Positions 17,985 through 26,613 of a stretch of DNA of 64,000 nucleotides are shown piece by piece. The DNA lies in assembly GCF_016907975.1 (NCBI RefSeq), contig NZ_JAFBCY010000002.1:124001-188000 (forward strand). Reading direction: 5' to 3'. Position 1 is the first letter of the stretch, and every line of letters starts with the position of its first letter. Under the pieces are notes generated by a model that saw nothing but the letters and a program-made list of their open reading frames with translations, had not been told where the DNA came from and did no database searches. This DNA comes from Methylopila capsulata. GTDB lineage: Bacteria; Pseudomonadota; Alphaproteobacteria; Rhizobiales; Methylopilaceae. The translations under genes and the position numbers were made by a program.

Positions 17985-18959
17985 ATGAGCTTCACTCTGG
18001 TTCAGCAGGCCACGCCGCGTCTGCACCGTTCTGAGCTTGCGGTGCCGGGCTCGAACCCGACCTTCATGGAGAAGTCCGCGCAGTCAAACGCCGACGTCAT
18101 CTTCCTCGACCTCGAGGACGCGGTCGCGCCCGACGACAAGGAGCAGGCCCGCAAGAACATCGTTCAGGCCCTGAACGAGATCGACTGGGGCACGAAGACC
18201 ATGATGATCCGCATCAACGGTCTCGACACCCACTACATGTACCGCGACGTCGTCGACATCGTGGAGCAGTGCCCGCGCCTCGACATGATCCTGATCCCCA
18301 AGGTCGGCGTGCCGGCTGACGTCTACGCGATCGACGTGCTCGTCACCCAGATCGAGCAGGCGAAGAAGCGCGAGAAGAAGCTCGGCTTCGAGGTGCTGAT
18401 CGAGACCGCGCTCGGCATGGCGAACGTCGAGGCGATCGCGACCTCGTCGAAGCGCCTCGAGGCGATGTCCTTCGGCGTGGCGGACTACGCCGCCTCCTGC
18501 CGGACCCGCTCGACCGTCATCGGCGGCGTGAACCCGGACTACTCGGTGCTCACCGACAAGGACGAGGCGGGCAAGCGCGAGACTCACTGGCAGGACCCGT
18601 GGCTGTTCGCCCAGCAGCGCATGCTGGTCGCCTGCCGCGCCTACGGCCTGCGCCCGATCGACGGCCCCTTCGGCGACTTCTCCGACCCGGACGGCTACCT
18701 CTCCGCCGCCCGCCGTTGCGCCGCCGCTGGCTATGAGGGCAAGTGGGCGATCCATCCCTCGCAGATCGACCTCGCCAACGAGGTGTTCACCCCGTCCGAG
18801 GCCGAGGTCACCAAGGCCCGTCGCATTCTCGAGGCGATGGAAGAGGCCGCCAAGGCCGGCCGCGGCGCCGTCGCGCTCGACGGCCGCCTGATCGACATCG
18901 CCTCCATCCGCATGGCGGAAGCGCTGATCGAAAAGGCCAACGCGATGAAGGCCGCGTGA
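17985..18959 (+). CDS. mclA: L-malyl-CoA / beta-methylmalyl-CoA lyase
   Basis: 324 residues. Splits malyl-CoA to acetyl-CoA and glyoxylate, closing the serine cycle; related enzymes also act on methylmalyl-CoA in the ethylmalonyl-CoA pathway. CitE-like TIM-barrel features: RSELAVPGSNPTFMEK, the magnesium-binding DVIFLDLEDAVAP, MIRINGLDT, EVLIETALGM, and FGVADYAASC. The C-terminal lid carries KWAIHPSQIDLANEVF. It has its own AGGAGGAAAG ribosome site and a 121-base AT-rich upstream gap, so separate transcription is likely. A T-tailed terminator follows. Confidence 0.96.
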   Translation: MSFTLVQQATPRLHRSELAVPGSNPTFMEKSAQSNADVIFLDLEDAVAPDDKEQARKNIVQALNEIDWGTKTMMIRINGLDTHYMYRDVVDIVEQCPRLDMILIPKVGVPADVYAIDVLVTQIEQAKKREKKLGFEVLIETALGMANVEAIATSSKRLEAMSFGVADYAASCRTRSTVIGGVNPDYSVLTDKDEAGKRETHWQDPWLFAQQRMLVACRAYGLRPIDGPFGDFSDPDGYLSAARRCAAAGYEGKWAIHPSQIDLANEVFTPSEAEVTKARRILEAMEEAAKAGRGAVALDGRLIDIASIRMAEALIEKANAMKAA

Positions 18960-18995
18960 TCAGCGTTTCGAACGTCGATCGCAATCCAAGCGCAG

Positions 18996-19026
18996 AACGG
19001 CCGGGGCTTCGCTCCGGCCGTTTTCG
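18996..19026 (+). terminator. Rho-independent terminator after mclA
   Basis: AACGGCCGG, a short loop around gggcttcgct, then CCGGCCGTT and a TTTTCG tail, in the 91-base gap between mclA and the convergent large TPR gene. It closes the serine-cycle block. Confidence 0.8.
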
Positions 19027-19050
19027 TTTGAGCTCGCCGTCTCGGCGGCG

Positions 19051-22000
19051 TCAGCCCGCGCCTTCCGCGCGCGGCGGAGCTGCGGCGCTCGCGGCTTCGT
19101 CTTCGGCCTGCTTGCGGTAGTCCTTCAGGAAGCCTTCGAAAGCGGCCGTCGTCGCGATCGAGCGCGCCACCTCGCGGAAGGCCTCGCCGCGCGCCTCGAT
19201 CGGCGCCGTCACCACTTCGAAGGCATGGGCGTCCGGGCTGTCCGCCATCTTGGAGGCGAACTTCTGCCGGATGCGGTCGAGGCCGAGATCGTCATCGGCG
19301 AGCGACAGCGAGATCGCCGCCCGCATGACGTCGGCGCGCTCCGACGCGTCGAGCGGCTCGGGCTTGCGCCACGCCGGGCCGAGCGCGACCTCCAGCGCGT
19401 CGCCCGCCTCGCTCCAGCGCCGCGCCGCCCACAGCACGTCGGCCTTCAGCCGCGCCGCCTCGGGGCCGAGGCCGTCCGCCATTTCGAGCGCGAGCTCCGT
19501 GCGGCCGGTCTGCGCCAGAGCGCGCGCGTCGAGCATCAGGCGGGTGCGGACGAGCGACGCCGGCAGGTCGGCCTGCCGCGTCTTCTGCAGAACCCGCGCC
19601 GCCTCGGCCGGCTTGTCGTTCATCAGGTAGATCATGGCCGCGCGCGCGGCGACCTGCGCGCGGCCGGCCCCCGTCAGGCGGTTTTCGATCTGGTACTCGA
19701 GCAGCGCCGAGGCCTGGTCGAGCAGATCGACCTCGACCAGCTTGTCCGCGAGCCGCCGCACCAGCTCGTCGCCGCGCTTGCCGCCGGGGCTGAGCTCCTG
19801 GAAATCGTAGAACAGCGCCAGCGCGTCGACCTTCTGCATGCGATCGACCGCCGGCCCCAGGAACAGGTCGGTGAACCGCGCCTGCATCCGGTCCTGCAGC
19901 GTGCGCGTGGCTTCGACGTCGGGGAACGCCTCGATCGCGGTCTTCAGCGTGGTGAAGGCGTCGCGCCAGCGCTCTGCGTCGGCATAGAGGCCGGAGAGGC
20001 GCGCAAGCCCCTCGGCTTCGATCCAGTCGCCGCGCCAGCCCGTCACCAGCCGTTCGAGCGCGGCGATGGCGTCCGGGATCGAGACCTTTCCTACCGTCAG
20101 CCGCAGCTCGATCGCCCGCAGCTCCGCCTCGGCGGCGGAGATCGGATCGGCCCCCTTCAGCACGACGTCATAGGACTGCAGCGCCTTGTCGGTCTGGCCG
20201 AGCGCCTCGAAAACGCGGCCGCGCATGACCTCGCGCGCGCCCTGCCCGTGGATCGCCGGCAGCAGCTCCAGGCGATCGAAGGCGCTGACCGCCGCGACGT
20301 GATCCTTCGCGTCGAGCGCGAGCGACACCTCCATCTCGCCGAACAGCGCCTGGTAATCGGGCGGCAGCGCGCCGATCGCGGATGCGCCCTTGCGCAGGTA
20401 GTCCCTCGCCGGCCCGACGCGCCCTTCCCCGGCCTCGGCGAAGGCGCGCCACAGCGAGGCCTCGGGGCTGGCCGCGAGCTGGGGCGTCGAGAGCAGCTGG
20501 ATGGCGGTGGTGTAGCGGCCGAGCTGCGCCGCGGCTGCGGCGCGCAGAATGGCGACCCGCGGGTCACGTTCGGCCAGCCCATCCTCCCCGACCGTCGCCT
20601 CGATCACCGCGCGGGCGTCCGCCGCCATCCTCCGGAACGTGTAGAACCGCGCCAGGGCGATGCGCGCTTCGATGCGCTCGTCGGGCGTCGCGCGGGCGGC
20701 CGCGTCGAGCAGCTTGCGTTCGCGCGCGTGGAACCGCTCCGAAACCGCCTCGCGGCCGCCGGCGGCGTCGAGCACGACATCCGACGCTGGGCCGCCGGCG
20801 CCGGCCTCCGCGGCGCGCGCCCCGCCGCCAATCGATAGCGACAGCCCGGCGTCGCGTTCGATCGCGAGCGCGTCCATCTTCGCCGTCATCCGCACGTCGT
20901 CAGCCATCGGCAGGGCGACCACGCCCTGCGCGGTCAGCAGGAGCCCGACCTCGACGAAGGCCTGCGGCCGAAGCGAGGCGCGCGCCGGGCCCGACAGGGA
21001 CGCCACCATCAGGCGGTCGCCGAAATCCGGATCGTCGATCTCGCGGACGCCGCCGAGGCCGTCGAGACGCGCGACCAGCCCGCCGCGGCCGTCCCGGCCG
21101 AAGCTGGAGGCGAAGTCGATCGGATCGGCGCCGCCGAGGATGTCGTCGCCGAGCGAGACGATCCAGGCGGCCCCCTCGGCGGCCGCCGTCACCGCGCGGG
21201 GCTCCGCCAGCTTGAGACGGATGACCCGGCCGCGCTCCACCACGCTCTGCTCGATGGCGAGGATCGCGCCGTTCGAGGCCTTGAGGACGTCGTCGAGCGG
21301 GATCGGATCGGGCGTGTCGAACACCGCCCAGGCCGTACGGCCCCGCGAGAACACGGCGGCGGGGGTCGGCTTGTCGAACGGAAACCGGATGCGGAGCGAC
21401 TGGCCCGACCGGCTGAGCTCCGGCCGGCCGGCCGCCGCGGGAGCGACGGGGGCCGCAGGCGCCTCCGCGCCGGGAACGCTTTGCGGGGCGGGGGCCGGGA
21501 CAACCTTCGGCGCGTGGACCTCCGCGGCGACGGCCGAAGCTGCGGCCGCGAGGGCGCCCTTCAGCGCTTCGACGGGATCCGCGCGCGCGGCCGGGCGCGG
21601 CTCCGCGTGGTGGGGATCGGCGTCGCTCCCCTCGCCCGCGTCGGCGGAGGCCGCGGCGTCGTTCCGATCCACGTCCAGCACATAGGTGTCGTCTTCACGG
21701 AAGCCGCGCACCGCGACGTCTTTCGGCGCCGGGACGACGACGGTGACCCCGCCGTTGGCGCGACGGACCGCCAGTCCGGCGAGCGGCGTCGGCAGCCCCG
21801 CCTTAGCGGCGGCGATGTCGAACGGCATGTCCGCGCCGAACGTCACCAGCGCCGTGTCGCCCTTGCGCGTGAGATCGACCTGCACGCGGGGGTCCACGCC
21901 GAACACGAGCCTTCGGAAGGTGGGATGCGTGGCGCCGGAAACGGTGAGCGGCGTCGCGGCGGCCGCCTTTCGCACCCGCGCCTCGAGCTCCGCGATCCGG

Positions 22001-22443
22001 CTTCGGCGCGCCTGGCGGCTCATCTCGGCCACGACCTCGGGCGGCAGGCTGGGCTTCATGCCCTTCCATGTCGTCGGCAGCAGGTCGACGTAGAACGAAT
22101 CGCCCGCCTCCTGCGCGTTCAGGATGACGCCGCGTTCCAGCGCGAAGCGGATGGCGGTGTCGTCGGCCTCCTTGCGGACGATGCGGACCAGGCCGCGCAG
22201 ATCGCGGCCGAGCGTGCCGAGATCGACCTCCGTCGGCTCCCCGAAGCTGACGACCAGCACCGTGCCCGACAGCGAGGCGCTGATCTTCGGCATCTGGTCG
22301 AAGGCGAAGACGAGACGGGCGTAGCCCTCGGGCTGGACGCCGGCGGTCACCGTGGCTGTCGCGGCGCGCGCGGAATCGGCCGCGGCGCAGGTCCAGCCAA
22401 GCGCCAGCGCGGCGAAGATCGCCCGCAGTCTCACCCCCGACAC
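19051..22443 (-). CDS. Very large exported TPR-like protein of the flagellar cluster
   Basis: About 1130 residues from a GTG at 22443 (the frame is open to 22500). That start gives a good signal peptide (VRLRAIFAALALGWTCAA, cleavage near ADSARA), so the protein is probably periplasmic. The first 300 residues are beta-rich with repeated patterns of the kind SASLSGTVLVVSFGEP and LVTFGADMPFDI, separated by an Ala/Pro-rich linker (about 270-350) from a second similar beta module. From about residue 560 to the end the sequence is helical with TPR/HAT-like spacing (ARFYTFRRMAADARAVIEA, AAMIYLMNDKPAEAARVL). It follows motE by 115 bases on the same strand, so a role in the flagellum or its motor is inferred. 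No enzyme motif is seen and no family name can be given safely. Confidence 0.8.
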   Translation of the reverse strand: MSGVRLRAIFAALALGWTCAAADSARAATATVTAGVQPEGYARLVFAFDQMPKISASLSGTVLVVSFGEPTEVDLGTLGRDLRGLVRIVRKEADDTAIRFALERGVILNAQEAGDSFYVDLLPTTWKGMKPSLPPEVVAEMSRQARRSRIAELEARVRKAAAATPLTVSGATHPTFRRLVFGVDPRVQVDLTRKGDTALVTFGADMPFDIAAAKAGLPTPLAGLAVRRANGGVTVVVPAPKDVAVRGFREDDTYVLDVDRNDAAASADAGEGSDADPHHAEPRPAARADPVEALKGALAAAASAVAAEVHAPKVVPAPAPQSVPGAEAPAAPVAPAAAGRPELSRSGQSLRIRFPFDKPTPAAVFSRGRTAWAVFDTPDPIPLDDVLKASNGAILAIEQSVVERGRVIRLKLAEPRAVTAAAEGAAWIVSLGDDILGGADPIDFASSFGRDGRGGLVARLDGLGGVREIDDPDFGDRLMVASLSGPARASLRPQAFVEVGLLLTAQGVVALPMADDVRMTAKMDALAIERDAGLSLSIGGGARAAEAGAGGPASDVVLDAAGGREAVSERFHARERKLLDAAARATPDERIEARIALARFYTFRRMAADARAVIEATVGEDGLAERDPRVAILRAAAAAQLGRYTTAIQLLSTPQLAASPEASLWRAFAEAGEGRVGPARDYLRKGASAIGALPPDYQALFGEMEVSLALDAKDHVAAVSAFDRLELLPAIHGQGAREVMRGRVFEALGQTDKALQSYDVVLKGADPISAAEAELRAIELRLTVGKVSIPDAIAALERLVTGWRGDWIEAEGLARLSGLYADAERWRDAFTTLKTAIEAFPDVEATRTLQDRMQARFTDLFLGPAVDRMQKVDALALFYDFQELSPGGKRGDELVRRLADKLVEVDLLDQASALLEYQIENRLTGAGRAQVAARAAMIYLMNDKPAEAARVLQKTRQADLPASLVRTRLMLDARALAQTGRTELALEMADGLGPEAARLKADVLWAARRWSEAGDALEVALGPAWRKPEPLDASERADVMRAAISLSLADDDLGLDRIRQKFASKMADSPDAHAFEVVTAPIEARGEAFREVARSIATTAAFEGFLKDYRKQAEDEAASAAAPPRAEGAG

Positions 22444-22558
22444 GTCGACCAGGTCCCTCACCCTCGCGCTCGCCTGCGACCGGACGGCCGCACCGAACAC
22501 TTTTAAGGACGAGCCGTTGGTGGAAGGTTACCGGCGCGGCGGAATTCGCGACGCGCGG

Positions 22559-23257
22559 TCAGGGATTGGCGGAGCGTCCGACGATCTGCGGCAGGTCGTT
22601 CGCAGCCACCGGCCGCGGGGCGAGCGACCCGTCGCTGCGGCGCGCCATCGCGACCGTCAGCCTCTCCGCGCTGTCGGGCGACATCTGACCCATGACCTCG
22701 GCGAGCTTGCGGGGGTTCATGCGGCTCGCGACCTCGATCAGCACGGAGGCGTCGAGGCGCTCGAAGATCCGCGCGGCCTCCTTCACCTTCATGCCCTCGT
22801 AGAGCACGATGAGCTCCTTGAACTTGGCCTTGTCCTCCTCGCGGCGGCGATCCTCCGCCGCCGAGACCTGCTCCTCGAGCCGCTTGAGTTCGACGAGGCG
22901 CTCCTCCATCCGGCGCTCGGCCGCCTTGATCAGGTTTTCGCGGACGTCGAGGTCGCTCGCCTTGGCCTCGATCGTCTCGCGGCGCTTCTGCAGCGCCTCC
23001 AGCAGAGCCTTCTCCGACGCGGAGGTCGCGGGCTCGGTCGGGGCCTCCTTGGGACGGACGGCGGGCGGCGCGGCCTCGCCGTGCTCCGCCGCCTCGGGCG
23101 CGGCGCCATGCCCCTCGGCCTTCGGGGCGCCGGCGGCCGCGGCCGGGCTCGCGAACAGGTAGCTCGTCTGCGTGACGAGACCGACGGTCTTGAGCGCGAG
23201 CAGCGCCGCGGCCGCGGTCATCACGATCGGCATCAGGCGGATGCGGTCGGCCGTCAT
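22559..23257 (-). CDS. motE: MotE family flagellar motor/MotC chaperone-like protein
   Basis: 232 residues. It starts with one membrane segment or uncleaved signal (IRLMPIVMTAAAALLALKTVGL), has an Ala/Pro-rich linker, a long charged coiled coil (about 90-160, EALQKRRETIEAKASDLDVRENL onward in segments), and a C-terminal MgtE-N-like helical domain (AARIFERLDASVLIEVASRMNPRK). This layout is that of rhizobial MotE, which helps the folding of the periplasmic motility protein MotC, and of MgtE-N containing flagellar proteins. The ATGA start overlaps the DUF6468 stop by 4 bases. A much longer frame reading back through fliM exists but is not coding. Confidence 0.85.
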   Translation of the reverse strand: MTADRIRLMPIVMTAAAALLALKTVGLVTQTSYLFASPAAAAGAPKAEGHGAAPEAAEHGEAAPPAVRPKEAPTEPATSASEKALLEALQKRRETIEAKASDLDVRENLIKAAERRMEERLVELKRLEEQVSAAEDRRREEDKAKFKELIVLYEGMKVKEAARIFERLDASVLIEVASRMNPRKLAEVMGQMSPDSAERLTVAMARRSDGSLAPRPVAANDLPQIVGRSANP

Positions 23258-23811
23258 GCCGGCGAACCGGCGCTGAGGGCCCGGATGCGCGAGGCGAACA
23301 GCTCGGCCGCCGCGGCCGTCGCGGCCGAGCGGCTGATCGGCTCGGCCTCCTCGGCGACGCGGCGGATGAGCGCGCGGGTCTCTTCCTCCTCCTCGGCGCG
23401 GCGGCGGGCGGCCAGCCGCACGGCCTCGCGATCCGCGTCCCGCCGGGCGATCTCGTCCATGCTCGCCTCGCGCGCGGCGTGCTCGCGCGCCGCCTTGGCG
23501 ATCCGCGTGATGCGCTCGATCACCTCCTCGCCCGCGCTCAGCTGGCCGGCGATCGCGGTGGACATGGTTTCGGCGCGCCCGAGCCGCTCGGCCAGGGTGT
23601 CCTCGCAATGGCCGAGCGCCGCCCGGAGCGCGACGATCGCGCGCTCGGCCGCGTGGGTCGAGGCGACGAGCTCGGTGATCGTCTCGCGCATCACGCCTTC
23701 GTCCGCCCGCAGCTTGCCGAGCCTGCGGTTCAGCAGCGCGCAATAGGCGATGGTCGCGACGAGCAGGACCGCGACGAGCGACTCGATCGCGAAGCCGACG
23801 ACGTTCTCCAT
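23254..23811 (-). CDS. DUF6468 family flagellar-cluster protein
   Basis: 185 residues. One N-terminal transmembrane helix (ESLVAVLLVATIAYCALLNRR), then RLGKLRADEGVMRETITEL, the conserved core of DUF6468, and a long charged helix rich in Glu/Arg that probably forms a coiled coil. The family is found between fliM and motE in alphaproteobacterial flagellar operons; the exact function is not established. It begins 3 bases after fliM and overlaps motE by 4 bases, so the three are translated as a unit. Confidence 0.85.
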   Translation of the reverse strand: MENVVGFAIESLVAVLLVATIAYCALLNRRLGKLRADEGVMRETITELVASTHAAERAIVALRAALGHCEDTLAERLGRAETMSTAIAGQLSAGEEVIERITRIAKAAREHAAREASMDEIARRDADREAVRLAARRRAEEEEETRALIRRVAEEAEPISRSAATAAAAELFASRIRALSAGSPA

Positions 23812-23814
23812 GGA

Positions 23815-24969
23815 TCAGGCGTCCTTCCGGGATTCGCCGGCCGCCTCGAAGGCGGCGAGCGTGGTGTGCGAGCGGCGCAGCGGACGGGCGATCTGGACCG
23901 CGACCTTGTCGCCGGCGCGGCCCATGCGCGCCTCGGTCAAGACCTGGTCGCCGCACCGAATCTCGACCAGTTCGTCGGGCGCGACATCGAGCATCAGCGT
24001 GTCTCCAATGTCGAGATCGAGGATGGTGCGCAGCGGGAGTTTCTTGTCGTAGAGCACGGCGTGGAGCTCGGCCTCGGCGGACCAGATCTCGGTCGCGAGA
24101 TGGCCCTCCCAGGTCGCGTCGCGGCCGAACTTCTCGCCCATGAACTGCTGCAGCAGCGTCTCGCGGATCGGCTCGATCGTCGCGTAGGGCAGCAGCACCT
24201 CGATGAAGCCGCCGCGGTCCTCCATGTCGATCCGCAGATTGACGAGGATCGCGGCGTTGGCCGGCCGCGTGATGGCGGCGAAGCGGGGGTTCGTCTCCAA
24301 CCGGTCGAGCGAGAAGTTGACGTTGGTGATCGGCCGGAACGCCTGTTCGGCGTCGGCCAGCACCACCTCGATCATGCGCTGGACCAGGCTGGTCTCGATC
24401 GTGGTGTAGGGGCGGCCCTCGACCTTCATGGTCGCGGCGCCGCGGCGGCCGCCGAGCAGCACGTCGATGATCGAGTAGATCAGCGCGCTGTCGACCGTCA
24501 TCAGCCCGAAGCCGTCCCACTGGTGGGCCTTGAACACCGAGAGGATCGCCGGCAGCGGGATCGAGTTGAGGTAGTCGCCGAAGCGCACCGAGCGGATGCC
24601 GTCGAGCGAGACCTCGACGTTGTCCGAGGTGAAGTTGCGAAGCGAGGTCGTGAGCAGCCGGACCAGCCGGTCGAACACGATCTCGAGCATCGGCAGGCGC
24701 TCGTAGGAGACGAGCGCCGAGTTGATGATCGCGCGGATGCCGGACTGGGAGTTGAGGCCGAGCTCGTGGGGGTTGAATCCGAGGAGGCCGTCGACCTCCT
24801 CCTGGTTCAGGACGCGGTCCGGAGACTTGCGGCCGCCGTCGTCCACGGCCGCGGGCCCGCCCAGCATGGCCGCCCACTCGGCCGCCATCGCCTCGGCGTC
24901 CTCGCCGACCTGCTCCGCCATCGCGGCGCCCCATTCGGCCGCGAGATCGTCGTCGTCTTCCCCCGCCAT
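23815..24969 (-). CDS. fliM: Flagellar motor switch protein FliM
   Basis: 384 residues. Forms the C-ring middle layer that binds CheY and switches rotation. After a non-conserved acidic N-terminus, LNQEEVDGLLGFN is the start of the conserved part. The CheC-like middle domain includes GIRSVRFGDYLNSIPLPA and SLIYSIIDVLLGG-type segments (SALIYSIIDVLLGGRRG), and the C-terminal SpoA/FliN-like domain ends in IGDTLMLD and RCGDQVL. The usual extreme N-terminal CheY-binding peptide of enterobacterial FliM is not obvious; the acidic, Ala-rich start is typical of alphaproteobacteria. It is 25 bases downstream of fliL. Confidence 0.94.
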   Translation of the reverse strand: MAGEDDDDLAAEWGAAMAEQVGEDAEAMAAEWAAMLGGPAAVDDGGRKSPDRVLNQEEVDGLLGFNPHELGLNSQSGIRAIINSALVSYERLPMLEIVFDRLVRLLTTSLRNFTSDNVEVSLDGIRSVRFGDYLNSIPLPAILSVFKAHQWDGFGLMTVDSALIYSIIDVLLGGRRGAATMKVEGRPYTTIETSLVQRMIEVVLADAEQAFRPITNVNFSLDRLETNPRFAAITRPANAAILVNLRIDMEDRGGFIEVLLPYATIEPIRETLLQQFMGEKFGRDATWEGHLATEIWSAEAELHAVLYDKKLPLRTILDLDIGDTLMLDVAPDELVEIRCGDQVLTEARMGRAGDKVAVQIARPLRRSHTTLAAFEAAGESRKDA

Positions 24970-24994
24970 CGTCCCGACCCTTCTGGTCCGCGCC

Positions 24995-25531
24995 CTACTG
25001 GACGACGACGTCCTTGAACAGCACCGCGTCGGCGCGCGCCGGAGCGATCGCGACGTTCACCCGGCGCAGAAGCTCTTCCTTGAGGCGGTAGGCCCCGGCC
25101 GAGCCCCGCAGATCGCTCGGGCGCATCTCGCGCAGATGGGTCTGGAAGCTGTCGATCACGCGCGGAAGCAGGGGCTTGATCGCCTCCACGAGCTCCGGGC
25201 TGCCGACCTCGAGCGCCACCGTCATGCGGACGTACTGCTGCCGCTCCTTGTCGACGGTCGCCAGGTTCACCGTCATCTCGGGCAGTTCGACGAACGCCGC
25301 GGACTTCGCGGGCGTCGCGGCCTGGGCCTCGCCCTCGCCGCCGTGCTCCCCGCCGTCATGACCGGAGGACGCTGCGGCCGCGGCGCCATGCTCGCCGCCG
25401 CCCTTGGCGAACATCAGGTAGCCGCCCACGCCGCCGCCGATCACGACCACCGCCGCGGCGGCCGCAATGACGACCAGTTTCTTCTTCGACTTCGGCTTCG
25501 CCTCGCCGCCTGCGCCTTCGGCTTCCGCCAT
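24995..25531 (-). CDS. fliL: Flagellar basal-body stator-associated protein FliL
   Basis: 178 residues from the ATG at 25531. One transmembrane helix near the N-terminus (KLVVIAAAAAVVVIGGGVGG), a Gly/His/Ala-rich linker, and a periplasmic FliL domain (FVELPEMTVNLATVDKERQQ, then YVRMTVALEV and a C-terminal helix VNVAIAPARADAVLFKDVVVQ in part). FliL surrounds the MotAB stator and supports torque. The frame is open to 25645, but the extra residues have no family counterpart. It is the first gene of a five-gene minus-strand flagellar operon. Confidence 0.92.
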   Translation of the reverse strand: MAEAEGAGGEAKPKSKKKLVVIAAAAAVVVIGGGVGGYLMFAKGGGEHGAAAAASSGHDGGEHGGEGEAQAATPAKSAAFVELPEMTVNLATVDKERQQYVRMTVALEVGSPELVEAIKPLLPRVIDSFQTHLREMRPSDLRGSAGAYRLKEELLRRVNVAIAPARADAVLFKDVVVQ

Positions 25532-25842
25532 TCCCGACACGCGGCTCGCGCCGCGCCCCCCATCGCCCCAGGCGACCCGTCCGCCATGGTTAACGAATAG
25601 GTCGCAAAGGTTAAGGAACTCTTGAAAATGCGTTTCGCCCGGCAAGTTCTGCCGGGCATTTTGCGCCGCTCGCCCCGATGGCGCCGGGCGGCCGCGAACG
25701 GCTGCGCGGCGTCGACCTGCTCAGTTCTGAACGACCGCCGACGTTGGCACGGCGCGTGCAATCCCCTCGTCGTGAGCGCCGCTCGTCGGGGAGGACAAGC
25801 GGGGCGCACGCGGAAAGCAAACACGGACCACGGGAGCGTTTG
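25532..25842. other. 311-base divergent flagellar intergenic region
   Basis: No gene. It should hold divergent promoters for fliL (minus) and flgF (plus). Seen in it: two GGTTAA boxes at 25588-25593 and 25609-25614 (possible CtrA or other regulator half-sites, spacing not canonical), a hairpin GCCCGGCA/TGCCGGGC at 25637-25657 followed by ATTTT, and a strong -24/-12 match at 25745-25760. Confidence 0.6.
25745..25760 (+). promoter_or_regulatory. Sigma-54 type -24/-12 promoter candidate for flgF operon
   Basis: TGGCACGGCGCGTGCA matches the RpoN consensus TGGCACG-N4-TTGCA with a single change and the required GG-N10-GC spacing. Predicted start near 25771, some 70 bases before the flgF start. Confidence 0.6.
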
Positions 25843-26586
25843 GTGGAAAACGCGTCTCTCGTCGGGTTGTCGCGCCAGGTCGTCCTGCGCCGCGAACTCG
25901 ACGTTATCGCCAACAACGTCGCGAACATGAACACCACCGGCTTCAAGGCCGAGCAGATGGTGTTCAGCGAATTCATGATGCCGAACGCCCGCGACGGCAC
26001 GTTTCCGACACAGGATCAGAAGCTGTCCTTCGTGCAGCAGCGCGGAACCTGGCACAGCTTCGCCCCGGGCAACGTGGAGGCGACCGGCGGCGCGATGGAT
26101 TTCGCGATCGACGGCGAGGGCTTCTTCGTGGTCGAGACGGAGGCCGGCGAGCGCTACACCCGCAGCGGCGAGTTTGGGGTCAACGCCTCCGGCCAGCTCG
26201 TGACGGCCAACGGCGCGCCTCTCCTGTCCACCGCAGGCCCGATCCAGCTCGCGCCCAACGAGACGGGGCTGACGATCGGCCGGGACGGCACCATCGCGAC
26301 GAGCGAGGGCGTGCGCGGCCGCCTCCGCCTCGTCAGCTTCGACGACCCCCGGGCGATCCATAAGATCGGCAGCAATCTCTACGCGACCACGGAAGATCCG
26401 AAGGACGCGCCCGCCACGACCGCCGTGGTGCAGGGCGCGGTCGAGAAATCGAACGTCAAGCCGATCGTCGAGATGAGCCGCCTGATCGAGGTGAACCGGG
26501 CCTACACGTCGATATCCGGGATCCTCGACGCGCAGAACGACATCCGGCGTTCGGCGATCGAGAAGCTTGCCGAGGTCCCGGCGTAA
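25843..26586 (+). CDS. flgF: Flagellar basal-body rod protein FlgF
   Basis: 247 residues from a GTG at 25843 behind GGGAG. Forms part of the proximal rod. It has the rod/hook family N-terminal signature (LDVIANNVANMNTTGFKAE), the middle FAIDGEGFFVVET and YTRSGEFGVNASGQLVT segments, and the C-terminal coiled-coil motif ending in the MSRLIEVNRAYTSISGILDA region. FlgF rather than FlgG is chosen because it is shorter, precedes a clear FlgG and has the ENASLVGLSRQVVLRREL start of alphaproteobacterial FlgF. Upstream residues in the open frame are not family-like. Confidence 0.93.
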   Translation: MENASLVGLSRQVVLRRELDVIANNVANMNTTGFKAEQMVFSEFMMPNARDGTFPTQDQKLSFVQQRGTWHSFAPGNVEATGGAMDFAIDGEGFFVVETEAGERYTRSGEFGVNASGQLVTANGAPLLSTAGPIQLAPNETGLTIGRDGTIATSEGVRGRLRLVSFDDPRAIHKIGSNLYATTEDPKDAPATTAVVQGAVEKSNVKPIVEMSRLIEVNRAYTSISGILDAQNDIRRSAIEKLAEVPA

Positions 26587-26613
26587 GCCGGCGAAGACGG
26601 ACGGAGACGCACC

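Noticed and set aside
19225-20838. 537-codon plus-strand frame opposite the large TPR gene
   Set aside because: Low-complexity Arg-rich product, no ribosome site, and the minus-strand reading has a signal peptide and coherent repeats.
22559-24934. Apparent 791-residue minus-strand protein covering motE, DUF6468 and fliM
   Set aside because: Only the last 232 codons are coding (motE). The rest is an out-of-frame reading of fliM and DUF6468, whose own frames are clearly conserved.
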